From positions 1 to 6,841 of the forward strand of contig JAERML010000075.1 in the NCBI GenBank assembly GCA_016844425.1: 6,841 bases of DNA, written 5' to 3'. How positions within the stretch are numbered: position 1 is the stretch's first letter; every line of letters starts with the position of its first letter. Under the pieces are notes generated by a model. The model had not been told where the DNA came from. It ran no database searches and saw only the letters and a program-made list of their open reading frames with translations. Source of the stretch: Bacteroidota bacterium (GTDB lineage: Bacteria > Bacteroidota > UBA10030 > UBA6906). A program made the position numbers and the translations under genes. Positions 1 through 6,091 of this stretch are shown here, piece after piece.

Positions 1-241
1 GGAAGGAAGCGTGATCCTGGGGCCTGGTGATGTGGTAGTGATGTTCACTGACGGTGTTAGCGAGGCGATGAATGCACAAGAAGAGGATTTTACGGAAGAA
101 CGTCTTGAAGAAGTGTTGAAACGAATCCGAGAGATGTCGCCAGCCGAAATTATCGAGCAGATACAACTTGCCCTTGAAGCTCACACACAGGGCACACCGC
201 AATCGGACGATATCACGATGCTCGTGTTCAAAACCCTGTGA
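1..241 (+). CDS. SpoIIE/RsbU-type PP2C serine phosphatase, C-terminal fragment (5' end outside window)
   Basis: Only the last 79 residues are present; the first complete codon begins at base 2 and the TGA stop is at 239-241. The fragment reads GPGDVVVMFTDGVSEAMN near its start and QSDDITMLVFK just before the stop. The 'TDGV.E' block and the 'DDIT' block are the two conserved C-terminal motifs of the SpoIIE/PP2C-like (PPM) phosphatase domain, and their aspartates coordinate the catalytic metals. Family knowledge: such enzymes dephosphorylate serine on anti-anti-sigma (STAS) proteins in partner-switching pathways and often carry N-terminal sensor domains (GAF, PAS, HAMP or response-regulator receiver). 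Which sensor is attached here cannot be seen. The enzyme ends right after the phosphatase domain, which is normal. No intrinsic terminator follows it. The family call is secure; the specific pathway and partner are unknown. Confidence 0.9.
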   Translation, partial: EGSVILGPGDVVVMFTDGVSEAMNAQEEDFTEERLEEVLKRIREMSPAEIIEQIQLALEAHTQGTPQSDDITMLVFKTL

Positions 242-301
242 CGTACGTCGCCGCCTGCTCTTCTCCCCGCCGCTTCTCGCTCCGATTGCATCTTCTCTTC
301 A

Positions 302-330
302 TTGAAATTGGGACACCAATTTGTTACATT
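302..330 (+). promoter_or_regulatory. Candidate sigma70-type promoter upstream of leuS
   Basis: TTGAAA at 302-307 and TACATT at 325-330 are separated by exactly 17 bases, close to the TTGACA-17-TATAAT consensus. The predicted start is near 337, which would give leuS a leader of about 270 bases. The same geometry is seen at the tRNA-Ala promoter in this window, supporting that this genome uses such hexamers. It is the best plus-strand match I found between the phosphatase gene and leuS, but there is no direct evidence that it drives leuS rather than a short RNA. Confidence 0.5.
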
Positions 331-410
331 GCATAAGGCTCTTCGGCATCGGCCAGAAACGAGCACTTTCGTAAACGTATCTCAAAAACACCTTTGGAAG
401 GCACAAGAAT

Positions 411-540
411 GGCACGCCAAGACGCCCCGACCAAAGCAGTCGGGGTAAACAAAGTCGCTAAGTATTTGTATTTCTTTCTCTGCTTTGCGCCTTAGCGTCT
501 TTGCCTGCCCGCCCCATGAAGTTCTGTGAGGCAGGCGGGC
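411..540. repeat. Complex palindromic intergenic repeat (upstream element)
   Basis: Several nested dyads occupy 130 bases. The inner arms are CAAAGTCGCTAAG (450-462) and CTTAGCGTCTTTG (491-503), complementary at 12 of 13 positions. The outer arms are GGCACGCCAAGACGCC (411-426) and AGCGTCTTTGCCTGCC (494-509), complementary at 13 of 16. Between them sits a perfect 7-bp hairpin, CCCCGAC/GTCGGGG (425-431/439-445). At the right end, two mutually exclusive 7-bp stems are possible: GCCTGCC/GGCAGGC (503-509/530-536) and GCCCGCC/GGCGGGC (507-513/534-540). There is no transposase or T-run. The sequence style resembles the abundant 'CTTTGCGCCTTAGCGTCTTTG-like' interspersed repeats of Bacteroidota and related genomes (recalled, not searched). 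A chromosomal copy count is needed to confirm it as a family. Confidence 0.6.
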
Positions 541-605
541 GTGAGGATTATTGAGATTGTTCTGACAATTGTGGTTAGCACGGTTTGAAAGGACTCGAAG
601 AGCGA

Positions 606-3188
606 ATGAAGTACCGCTTTCTGGATATCGAAAAGAAATGGCAGAGGTATTGGGATGAGCATCAGACATTCAAGACCAACGACTCGTCCGATAAGCCGAA
701 AATCTATGTTCTGGATATGTTTCCCTATCCGTCCGGGGCCGGCTTGCACGTTGGCCATCCGGAGGGATATACAGCCACCGACATTCTTTGCAGATACCGG
801 AGGATGAAAGGTTTTGACGTTCTGCATCCGATGGGGTGGGACGCATTCGGACTACCTGCAGAACGCTATGCAATGCAGACCAACATCCATCCGCGCGCGA
901 CGACGGAAGAAAATATCTCGACCTTCCGGCGCCAGATCAAGATGTTGGGATTGAGCTATGATTGGTCACGGGAAATCAACACGACCGATCCGAAGTACTA
1001 CAAGTGGACGCAATGGATTTTCCTGAAGATCTATAATTCCTGGTTCGATCCCCGTGCAAACAAGGCAAAGCCGATCGAGGCGTTGGTGGAGGAGCTTTCC
1101 GCGAAGGGGACAGCCGGACTGGATGTGGATCACCCGTGTACGGCTCTGGAATGGGAAAAGAAGAGTCGGAAAGAACGGCACGATTTTCTTGCGAAATACC
1201 GCCTGGCGTATCTCGCGGAAATTCCGGTGAATTGGTGTGAGGGGCTTGGCACAGTTCTGGCCAACGAGGAAGTGGCTGAGTGGACGGAAAAGGGGTATAC
1301 CGTCGAGCGTCGTCCAATGCGGCAGTGGATGATGCGGATTACCGCATACGCGGAGCGCTTGCTTCAGGATGCCAGAGAACTTGACTGGCCCGTTTCTACG
1401 ATGGAGCAGCAAAGGAATTGGATAGGACGCTCCGAGGGAGCCGAGATAGACTTCCCGATCAAGGGACGGATGGAGAGTCTGCGTGTATTCACAACACGCG
1501 CTGATACGTTGTTCGGTGCCACATACATGGTGTTGGCGCCGGAACATCCCCTTGTGGAAGCCCTCACGGTGCCGGAGCTGAGGCAGACAGTCGGGGACTA
1601 TCGGACGCAGGCGGCCCGCAAATCGGAGCTTGAACGTGGCATTGAAAAGGACAAGACAGGTGTCTTCATCGGAGCCTATGCGGTCAATCCGGCCACGGGG
1701 AAGGAAATCCCGATCTGGATTGCAGACTATGTTTTGATGGGGTATGGGACTGGAGCGATCATGGCAGTCCCGGGCCATGACGAGCGCGACGCTGAGTTTG
1801 CGAAGAAATTCAATCTCCCGATCATTCAGGTTGTCGATGGAGGACCTGATGCACCCGAGATCTTCATTGACGACGGTGTTGGTATGAATTCGTCGAGCGG
1901 TGAGATCTCGTTGGATGGATTGCCAACCGCTGAGGCAAAGAAAGTGACCGCTGCCTGGCTTCAACAGAAGCGACTCGGCAGGGCGACTGTGCAGTTCAAA
2001 CTTCGGGACTGGCTGTTCTCCCGACAACGGTATTGGGGTGAGCCGATCCCCATCGTTCATCTCGAAGATGGGACGATGACCGCATTGCCCGAAAGCGAAT
2101 TGCCGCTTCTGCTGCCGGATCTGAAGAAATTCCAACCGAGTGGAACGACGGAATCTCCACTGGCGCTCGCTACAGACTGGGTTAATATCACTGACGGGAA
2201 GACCGGATTGAAGGGGAGAAGGGAAACGAATACCATGCCTCAATGGGCCGGTTCCTGCTGGTATTACCTTCGCTTCATCGATCCCGCGAATCCGGATGTG
2301 TTCTGCTCAGCCGAAAAAGAGCGCTATTGGATGCCCATCGATCTCTACGTTGGCGGGTCCGAACATGCCGTCTTGCACCTGATGTATGCACGATTTTGGC
2401 ATAAGGTCCTGTTCGATTTGGGTTACGTCAGCACGAAGGAGCCTTTCACAAGGCTTCGCCATCAGGGTATCATCCTGGGAGAAGACTCGCGAAAAATGTC
2501 TAAATCGCGGGGAAACGTGGTGAATCCCGATGACGTCATCGGTCAATACGGCGCAGATGCTATGCGCCTTTTCGAGATGTTCATGGGGCCACTCGAGGAG
2601 ATGAAGCCCTGGAACACCAGGGGTGTCGAAGGGGTCTTTCGCTTCCTGAGCCGAGTTTGGCGGTTGTTCGTCGACGAAGCTGGTAAGCTCAATCCGTCCA
2701 TTGTCGACAAAGCGCCTACACCTGACTTTGAACGATTATTCCACCAGACAGTAAAGAAGGTGGGGGAGGATATCGAGGGGCTTCGATTCAATACTGCGAT
2801 ATCCCAACTGATGATTTTTATGAATGAAGCCATGAAACTGGAAGAGTTGCCACGAAGGGAGCTTGAGCAGTTCGTCCTGTTGTTGTCCCCGCTTGCGCCC
2901 CACCTGGGCGAAGAACTGTGGGAGCTTCTCGGCCACAAGACATCACTGGCGTACGATGCTTGGCCTTCGTTCGACTCTGCAAAAACGGTCGAGGATATGG
3001 TTGAAGTGGTCCTGCAAGTCAACGGAAAAGTAAGGGGAAAGCTCCTCATACCTCAAGGCACTGATGACAAGGAACTTGAGCGACTGGCGCACGAAGAATC
3101 GAACATCCAAAGACATGTAGCCGGAAAGAAAGTACTGCGGACGATCCTGGTCAAGAATAAGCTCGTGAACGTAGTAGTCGGGTCCTAG
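606..3188 (+). CDS. leuS: Leucyl-tRNA synthetase (LeuRS)
   Basis: Class Ia aminoacyl-tRNA synthetase, cytoplasmic, charging tRNA-Leu with leucine; 860 aa. It shows the HIGH-type motif HVGH (residues 48-51, within [17 protein letters not shown]), the CP1 editing domain with the threonine-rich TTRADT (296-301) and [15 protein letters not shown] with its editing aspartate near 392, KMSKS (630-634), and the C-terminal QVNGKVRGK block of the tRNA-binding region. An extra segment of about 50 residues (roughly 145-195) precedes [11 protein letters not shown], as in Bacteroides-type LeuRS. The leucine-specific insertion found before KMSKS in E. coli is absent: [10 protein letters not shown] runs straight into KMSKS. 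The ATG at 606 is chosen because [16 protein letters not shown] is the usual family N-terminus; an in-frame TTG at 585 would add seven atypical residues. A weak AAGGA (589-593) lies upstream at long spacing. The active-site motifs are intact, so it should be functional. Confidence 0.97.
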   Translation: MKYRFLDIEKKWQRYWDEHQTFKTNDSSDKPKIYVLDMFPYPSGAGLHVGHPEGYTATDILCRYRRMKGFDVLHPMGWDAFGLPAERYAMQTNIHPRATTEENISTFRRQIKMLGLSYDWSREINTTDPKYYKWTQWIFLKIYNSWFDPRANKAKPIEALVEELSAKGTAGLDVDHPCTALEWEKKSRKERHDFLAKYRLAYLAEIPVNWCEGLGTVLANEEVAEWTEKGYTVERRPMRQWMMRITAYAERLLQDARELDWPVSTMEQQRNWIGRSEGAEIDFPIKGRMESLRVFTTRADTLFGATYMVLAPEHPLVEALTVPELRQTVGDYRTQAARKSELERGIEKDKTGVFIGAYAVNPATGKEIPIWIADYVLMGYGTGAIMAVPGHDERDAEFAKKFNLPIIQVVDGGPDAPEIFIDDGVGMNSSSGEISLDGLPTAEAKKVTAAWLQQKRLGRATVQFKLRDWLFSRQRYWGEPIPIVHLEDGTMTALPESELPLLLPDLKKFQPSGTTESPLALATDWVNITDGKTGLKGRRETNTMPQWAGSCWYYLRFIDPANPDVFCSAEKERYWMPIDLYVGGSEHAVLHLMYARFWHKVLFDLGYVSTKEPFTRLRHQGIILGEDSRKMSKSRGNVVNPDDVIGQYGADAMRLFEMFMGPLEEMKPWNTRGVEGVFRFLSRVWRLFVDEAGKLNPSIVDKAPTPDFERLFHQTVKKVGEDIEGLRFNTAISQLMIFMNEAMKLEELPRRELEQFVLLLSPLAPHLGEELWELLGHKTSLAYDAWPSFDSAKTVEDMVEVVLQVNGKVRGKLLIPQGTDDKELERLAHEESNIQRHVAGKKVLRTILVKNKLVNVVVGS

Positions 3189-3213
3189 ATGGTCTGGAGA
3201 TGCGCTGGTCGTC

Positions 3214-3297
3214 ACGAAAGCACAAAATCACGCAGGAAATGAAGATTCAAAACTGGATTTCCACACATCTTTCGATCCAAAAGCTTTGTGCCTTCGT
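3214..3297. repeat. Inverted repeat downstream of leuS (related to the upstream element)
   Basis: Arms ACGAAAGCACAAA (3214-3226) and TTTGTGCCTTCGT (3285-3297) are complementary at 12 of 13 positions, with a 58-base centre. The right arm includes CTTTGTGCCTT (3284-3294), which matches CTTTGCGCCTT (483-493) of the element upstream of leuS at 10 of 11 positions. No T-run follows, so it is not an intrinsic terminator. The 'cacgaaagcacaaaa ... ctttgtgccttcgt' wording resembles common interspersed palindromes of FCB-group genomes (recalled, not searched). The rest of the leuS-glycosyltransferase spacer (3189-3345) shows no convincing promoter. Confidence 0.5.
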
Positions 3298-3330
3298 CTC
3301 ATCGTGGCATGCCTTTTCTGTAACGTATTC

Positions 3331-3336
3331 AGGGGG
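3331..3336 (+). promoter_or_regulatory. Shine-Dalgarno deciding the TTG start of the glycosyltransferase
   Basis: AGGGGG lies 9 bases before TTG 3346. It favours this start over the upstream in-frame TTG at 3286, which lies inside the inverted repeat and has no such site. Confidence 0.6.
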
Positions 3337-3345
3337 TACCAGCTC

Positions 3346-4113
3346 TTGAGTTCGCTGTCAGTCATCGTAATCACAAAGAATGAAGAGCGGAATATTGCGG
3401 AATGTCTTGATTCTGTCCACTGGGCTCAGGAAATTGTGGTTGTCGACGGCGGGAGTGTCGACAAAACGCTCGAGCTCGCCAGGAATTACACTCAGAAGGT
3501 CTACGTGAAACCCTGGGAGGGGTATGCAGCATCAAAGAACTTCGCTCTGCAGCAATGCACTGGCGAGTGGATCCTATGGCTCGACGCAGACGAGCGCATA
3601 ACCAGGGAATTAGGTGAAGAAGTCCAAAGTGTTACAGGGCAACAATCAACGCCTTTTGCTGCATATGAAATGCCTAGGAGGGCCTTCTTCCTGGGGCGGT
3701 GGATCCGGCACTCCGGCTGGTACCCCGGATATGTGACGCGACTTTTCAAGCGGGGCTCAGCCAGATTCTCGGACCACAAGGTTCACGAGAAGTTGGAGTT
3801 CGATGGAAAGCTTGGCAGGTTGCGGTTTGACCTGCTCCACTACACCGATCCAAACTTGTGGCACTATTTTGACAAGTTCAATCGTTATACAACCCTCGCG
3901 GCTGATGAGATGGCTGAGCGACAGACTACATTTCGGATCAGCCAGCTCATCGTCAGACCTATGTGGGTGTTCGTCCGCATGTATTTCATAAAGATGGGTT
4001 TCATGGATGGCATTCAGGGTTTCATTCTGAGTGTTCTTTCTGGTTGCTATGTGTTCACCAAGTATGCAAAATTATGGGAGCTATCTTCTGACACCAAAAG
4101 GAGCAAAGCCTAA
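3346..4113 (+). CDS. Family 2 glycosyltransferase (WaaE/LgtF-like)
   Basis: A 255-residue GT-A fold enzyme that transfers a sugar from a nucleotide-sugar donor; it probably acts at the cytoplasmic face of the inner membrane on a lipid-linked or LPS-core acceptor. It begins with LSVIVITKNEERNIAECLDSV, followed by VVDGGSVDKT (residues 32-41), the KNFAL element (64-68) and WLDADERI with the metal-binding DAD at 80-82. This order is typical of the WaaE/KdtX-LgtF type beta-1,4-glucosyltransferases of LPS inner core. The C-terminal part (from about RPMWVFVRMYFIK) has hydrophobic, aromatic helices consistent with membrane association. The TTG at 3346 has a good Shine-Dalgarno and places the first beta strand at residue 4, as usual; the earlier TTG at 3286 would add an unrelated tail. 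The TAA stop overlaps the next gene's ATG (TAATG). The donor and acceptor cannot be read from sequence. Confidence 0.88.
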   Translation: MSSLSVIVITKNEERNIAECLDSVHWAQEIVVVDGGSVDKTLELARNYTQKVYVKPWEGYAASKNFALQQCTGEWILWLDADERITRELGEEVQSVTGQQSTPFAAYEMPRRAFFLGRWIRHSGWYPGYVTRLFKRGSARFSDHKVHEKLEFDGKLGRLRFDLLHYTDPNLWHYFDKFNRYTTLAADEMAERQTTFRISQLIVRPMWVFVRMYFIKMGFMDGIQGFILSVLSGCYVFTKYAKLWELSSDTKRSKA

Positions 4114-4430
4114 TGGCCGAAAGTGAAAAAGAGACTGCCTTATTCATGGGATTGGCGCTCATGTTCCACGCTGCGGCTATGCAGCACATGGGTAAGACAA
4201 AGAATCCCCTTTCTGACAAGATTGAGAGAAGCCTCGACCAGGCACAGTTCGTCATCGATACGCTTGATGCCCTTGCCTCCAAGACGAAGGGGAATCTGTC
4301 TGACGAGGAATCAAGATTCCTGGCAAATATCATAAAGGAACTCAAGCTGAACTATGTAGAGGAGCTCGGCAAAGACGAGGCACAAAAGTCTGGATCTGCT
4401 GAGTCTTCAGCATCTGAGAAGAAGGACTAG
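4113..4430 (+). CDS. DUF1844 family protein
   Basis: A 105-residue protein of the DUF1844 family, whose function is unknown. The family pattern is visible: a hydrophobic first helix (LFMGLALMFHAAAMQHMGK, about residues 10-28), an N-P pair (31-32), then an amphipathic helix containing LDQAQFVIDTLDALASKTKGNL (41-62), and LKLNYVEEL near the end of the domain. The first segment is hydrophobic but contains His and Met residues and is short, so a true membrane span is doubtful. The last 20 or so residues are a low-complexity Ser/Glu/Lys tail. The start is clear: AAGGAG (4098-4103) lies 9 bases before the ATG. The ATG overlaps the glycosyltransferase stop by one base, and nadK starts 2 bases after its TAG, so all three genes are probably translationally coupled. 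No role should be inferred beyond this coupling. Confidence 0.85.
   Translation: MAESEKETALFMGLALMFHAAAMQHMGKTKNPLSDKIERSLDQAQFVIDTLDALASKTKGNLSDEESRFLANIIKELKLNYVEELGKDEAQKSGSAESSASEKKD
4422..4426 (+). promoter_or_regulatory. Shine-Dalgarno deciding the nadK start
   Basis: AAGGA lies within the end of the DUF1844 gene, 6 bases before ATG 4433 but only 3 before the alternative GTG at 4430. This favours the ATG. Confidence 0.55.
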
Positions 4431-4432
4431 TG

Positions 4433-5329
4433 ATGAGGTTTGGAATCGCGGGCAACCTGCGAAAAGAGGGTGTTCCAAAGATCGCCCAAAAGGTCATTCA
4501 GCGCTTCGAGGTTGAGGGCGTGGAGTACGTCGTGGAACGCACTCTGGCTGACGTTCTGCGGAAACGGTTCCGCTTGAAGTTGTCAGGTCGGACCATTTCG
4601 GACAGAAACCTCGCGGGCGGCAGCGATATCCTCATCTCGTTGGGAGGTGATGGTACAATCCTCCGTCTGGCCCGACAAGTCGCAGAAAAGGGGACTCCAA
4701 TCCTTGGGGTCAATCTTGGTAAGCTCGGCTTTTTGGCTGAGGTGTCTGTCGATGATCTCGATGACTGTCTGACAGAAGTACTGAGGGGAGATTACTTCGT
4801 TGTAGAGAGGATGATGCTGCAGGCTACAACTTCAAAAAGCACGAGGAGTTATTTTGCCCTCAATGACATTGTCGTTGATAAGTTTGGAACTTCGCGTGTC
4901 CTCGATCTTGAGACCTTCGTGAATAACGAATACCTTGCGACCTTCACCGCTGATGGGGTGATCCTCTCAACACCGACAGGATCGACTGCGTATGCGTTGG
5001 CCAATGGCGGTCCAATCGTCACCCCAAATAACAGATCAATTACGATAAGTCCGATTTGTCCCCACACTCTCACGGCCAGGCCTGTTATCGTGCCAGACGA
5101 TTCCATTATCCGCATAAAGGTCGCCGCGGCAGATCACAAAGTACATGTAACCGCCGATGGTCAAGACGAAGTCCTACTCCGTCCTCCGACCGAAATTAAA
5201 GTAAGAAAAGCCCCACATATGGCGAGGCTGGTCAAAAGGCGGAACACCAGCTACTATGACACCTTAAGGAAAAAGCTCAACTGGGGAAGGGACGTACGGA
5301 CGGAGAAGAGCGACACGCGAAAGCCTTAG
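4433..5329 (+). CDS. nadK: NAD kinase (ATP- or polyphosphate-dependent)
   Basis: Cytoplasmic enzyme that phosphorylates NAD+ at the 2'-hydroxyl of its adenosine ribose to give NADP+, the only de novo NADP source in most bacteria; 298 aa, normal for the family. The hallmark GGDGT is at residues 71-75 (in LISLGGDGTILRLAR). It is followed by GVNLGKLGFLAE (92-103), the ALND pair (N144-D145; some homologues have NE here), TADGVILSTPTGSTAYALANGG with TPTGSTAY at 180-187, and the late ADGQ motif. These cover the ATP/phosphate site and the NAD site, so the enzyme looks intact. The C-terminus carries a basic tail beyond the usual fold. The ATG at 4433 is preferred over GTG 4430 because of Shine-Dalgarno spacing; the difference is one residue. 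It is the last gene of the glycosyltransferase-DUF1844-nadK unit and ends 8 bases from the convergent cytochrome gene, with no terminator visible between them. Confidence 0.96.
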   Translation: MRFGIAGNLRKEGVPKIAQKVIQRFEVEGVEYVVERTLADVLRKRFRLKLSGRTISDRNLAGGSDILISLGGDGTILRLARQVAEKGTPILGVNLGKLGFLAEVSVDDLDDCLTEVLRGDYFVVERMMLQATTSKSTRSYFALNDIVVDKFGTSRVLDLETFVNNEYLATFTADGVILSTPTGSTAYALANGGPIVTPNNRSITISPICPHTLTARPVIVPDDSIIRIKVAAADHKVHVTADGQDEVLLRPPTEIKVRKAPHMARLVKRRNTSYYDTLRKKLNWGRDVRTEKSDTRKP

Positions 5330-5337
5330 ATTTCCTG

Positions 5338-5751
5338 TCAGTTGTTCTTGGCTCCTTCATCAATCCACTTCTTGAATCCACTAATCTGGTTTGCGGTCAA
5401 CGGCTGGCTCAGGTACGGCATCTGGGGAGCGATACGGCCGTCAATTCTCTGGACGAGTAGGCTGTTGTTGCTGGCCCCAGGATTCACGAGCCGGGGTTGG
5501 TGGTTTATCAGGCTGGAGTAGGATGGAGTGAACAAGTCGAGTCCGGCCTGCGCGGAACTTCCTGCGTGGCATCCGCTCAGTGCGCAGCGTTGCTGGAAGA
5601 GCGGCTCGACGTGCTTCGAGTAGCTCACGTTCGCGTCGGGGAACACAATCGGGTTGGAGTTGGGATCGGTGATTTGATCTTTGCAGGATGAAATGACCAG
5701 CAAGAGCGCGATCGAATAAATGGAATACTTGATGCGCTTGTTCACTTTCAC
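5338..5751 (-). CDS. Small lipoprotein with cytochrome c domain (PF07635-like), CX4CH haem motif
   Basis: A 137-residue protein. The basic start (KVNKRIK) is followed by a hydrophobic stretch and a lipobox ending ISSC, so cleavage and lipidation at Cys23 are likely, placing it on the periplasmic side of a membrane. The mature part contains KHVEPLFQQRC then CALSGCHAG: Cys56, Cys61 and His62 form a CX4CH site instead of the usual CXXCH. The C-terminal part reads PQMPYLSQPLTANQISGFKKWIDEGAKNN, in which Met111 is the likely second axial haem ligand. This N-to-C pattern fits the planctomycete-type cytochrome c domain (PF07635) common in Bacteroidota lipoproteins. The GTG at 5751 is chosen because GGGGAGG precedes it by 7 bases; the frame stays open upstream to 5898 but that extension would bury the signal peptide. 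It is a monocistronic unit convergent with nadK. The electron donor and acceptor are unknown. Confidence 0.82.
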   Translation of the reverse strand: MKVNKRIKYSIYSIALLLVISSCKDQITDPNSNPIVFPDANVSYSKHVEPLFQQRCALSGCHAGSSAQAGLDLFTPSYSSLINHQPRLVNPGASNNSLLVQRIDGRIAPQMPYLSQPLTANQISGFKKWIDEGAKNN

Positions 5752-5758
5752 CACGCGA

Positions 5759-5765
5759 CCTCCCC
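5759..5765 (-). promoter_or_regulatory. Shine-Dalgarno deciding the GTG start of the cytochrome lipoprotein
   Basis: GGGGAGG on the minus strand, 7 bases before GTG 5751. An adjacent GTG (5754) is 4 bases away and a third (5745) is 13 away. The start is therefore fixed to within three codons, and all choices keep the lipoprotein signal. Confidence 0.65.
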
Positions 5766-5821
5766 GATCCTGGTTATTGAATGAATCCCTTGCGGCAACC
5801 AACGAACGATTCTTCTCAGGT

Positions 5822-5850
5822 AAAGTACCGAAAACCGCTTCTCCCGGCAA
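5822..5850 (-). promoter_or_regulatory. Candidate promoter of the cytochrome lipoprotein gene
   Basis: On the minus strand, TTGCCG (5850-5845) and TACTTT (5827-5822) are 17 bases apart. The start would be near 5815, leaving a leader of about 64 bases. The -10 element is only a moderate match. It lies back to back with the tRNA promoter (5862-5890). Confidence 0.35.
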
Positions 5851-5861
5851 GAAATTTCTCG

Positions 5862-5890
5862 TTGACTTTGCTGAGGCCTTTGGGTATATT
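5862..5890 (+). promoter_or_regulatory. Promoter of the tRNA-Ala gene
   Basis: TTGACT (5862-5867) and TATATT (5885-5890) with a 17-base spacer form a near-consensus sigma70-type promoter. The predicted start near 5897 lies about 8 bases before the tRNA, which is typical for a stable RNA gene. Confidence 0.75.
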
Positions 5891-5904
5891 TTGAGCAATG
5901 AGTT

Positions 5905-5978
5905 GGGCCGTTAGCTCAGTTTGGGAGAGCGCCACAATGGCATTGTGGAGGTCACCGGTTCGAGCCCGGTACGGTCCA
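5905..5978 (+). tRNA. tRNA-Ala, anticodon GGC
   Basis: A complete 74-base cloverleaf. Acceptor stem GGGCCGT (5905-5911) pairs with ACGGTCC (5971-5977) and includes a G3-T70 wobble, the classic alanine identity element. The D stem is GCTC/GAGC (5914-5917/5927-5930). The anticodon stem is CCACA/TGTGG (5932-5936/5944-5948) with loop ATGGCAT, giving anticodon GGC at 5939-5941 (reads GCC and GCT). The T stem is ACCGG/CCGGT with loop TTCGAGC (5959-5965). The discriminator base is A (5978). The next bases are CTG, so the CCA end is not encoded and must be added by tRNA nucleotidyltransferase. It is a single-gene unit with its own promoter and terminator. Confidence 0.97.
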
Positions 5979-6019
5979 CTGAAACTCTTATGATCTCTGG
6001 CGCAAGCTAAAGAATTTGG

Positions 6020-6050
6020 AAGGACAATCTCAAAAGGTTGTCCTTTTTTT
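6020..6050 (+). terminator. Intrinsic terminator after tRNA-Ala
   Basis: Stem AAGGACAATC (6020-6029) pairs with GGTTGTCCTT (6036-6045), 10 bp with one T-G wobble and a 6-base loop TCAAAA. It runs into a T-tract at 6044-6050, followed by more pyrimidines. It closes the tRNA unit about 40 bases after its 3' end. Confidence 0.9.
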
Positions 6051-6091
6051 CTTTCTTCCGATCTCATCACCATTTATCAGGTCAAATCCTC

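Larger units (their letters stand above)
242..605. other. Intergenic/leader region upstream of leuS
   Basis: About 364 bases without a supported gene. It holds a pyrimidine-rich stretch after the phosphatase gene (about 250-300), a sigma70-like promoter (302-330), a segment of about 75 bases with no feature I recognise (337-410), a palindromic repeat (411-540), and about 65 bases leading into leuS that contain a short dyad, ATTGT/ACAAT (556-569). A 28-codon open frame with a reasonable Shine-Dalgarno (GGAAGG, 396-401) occupies 409-495, but most of it lies inside the repeat. No T-box features (specifier loop, TGGNACCGCG box) are visible, so a Firmicutes-style leucine T-box is not supported. 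Confidence 0.6.

Noticed and set aside
411..540. CRISPR array or insertion sequence
   Set aside because: The repeats are inverted, not regularly spaced direct repeats, and there is no cas gene, transposase fragment or target-site duplication that I can see.
331..605. T-box or other known leucine riboswitch in the leuS leader
   Set aside because: No T-box sequence, specifier loop or terminator/antiterminator pair could be found; T-boxes are also not expected outside Firmicutes and a few other groups.
382..827. Minus-strand open frames across the leuS leader and 5' end
   Set aside because: They run through the palindromic repeat and into leuS, have no Shine-Dalgarno or domain, and overlap a secure gene.
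966..2243. 425-codon open frame on the minus strand
   Set aside because: It lies entirely inside leuS; the translation has no recognisable domain and is rich in Arg/Pro/His, as expected for an antisense shadow of a coding region.
3286..3345. Upstream TTG start extending the glycosyltransferase by 20 residues
   Set aside because: The codon lies in the right arm of the inverted repeat, no ribosome site precedes it, and the added residues do not fit the family N-terminus.
3189..3345. Promoter for the glycosyltransferase-DUF1844-nadK unit
   Set aside because: No hexamer pair with acceptable match and spacing was found; the unit may be read from leuS or use a promoter I cannot recognise.
5752..5898. 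N-terminal extension of the cytochrome lipoprotein
   Set aside because: It would place 49 hydrophilic residues before the signal peptide and overlap the promoter region; GGGGAGG clearly marks the GTG at 5751.
6038..6091. Extended start of the DUF971 gene at TTG 6038
   Set aside because: This codon lies in the 3' arm of the tRNA terminator stem, so the transcript would be stopped there, and the added residues are not part of the family domain.
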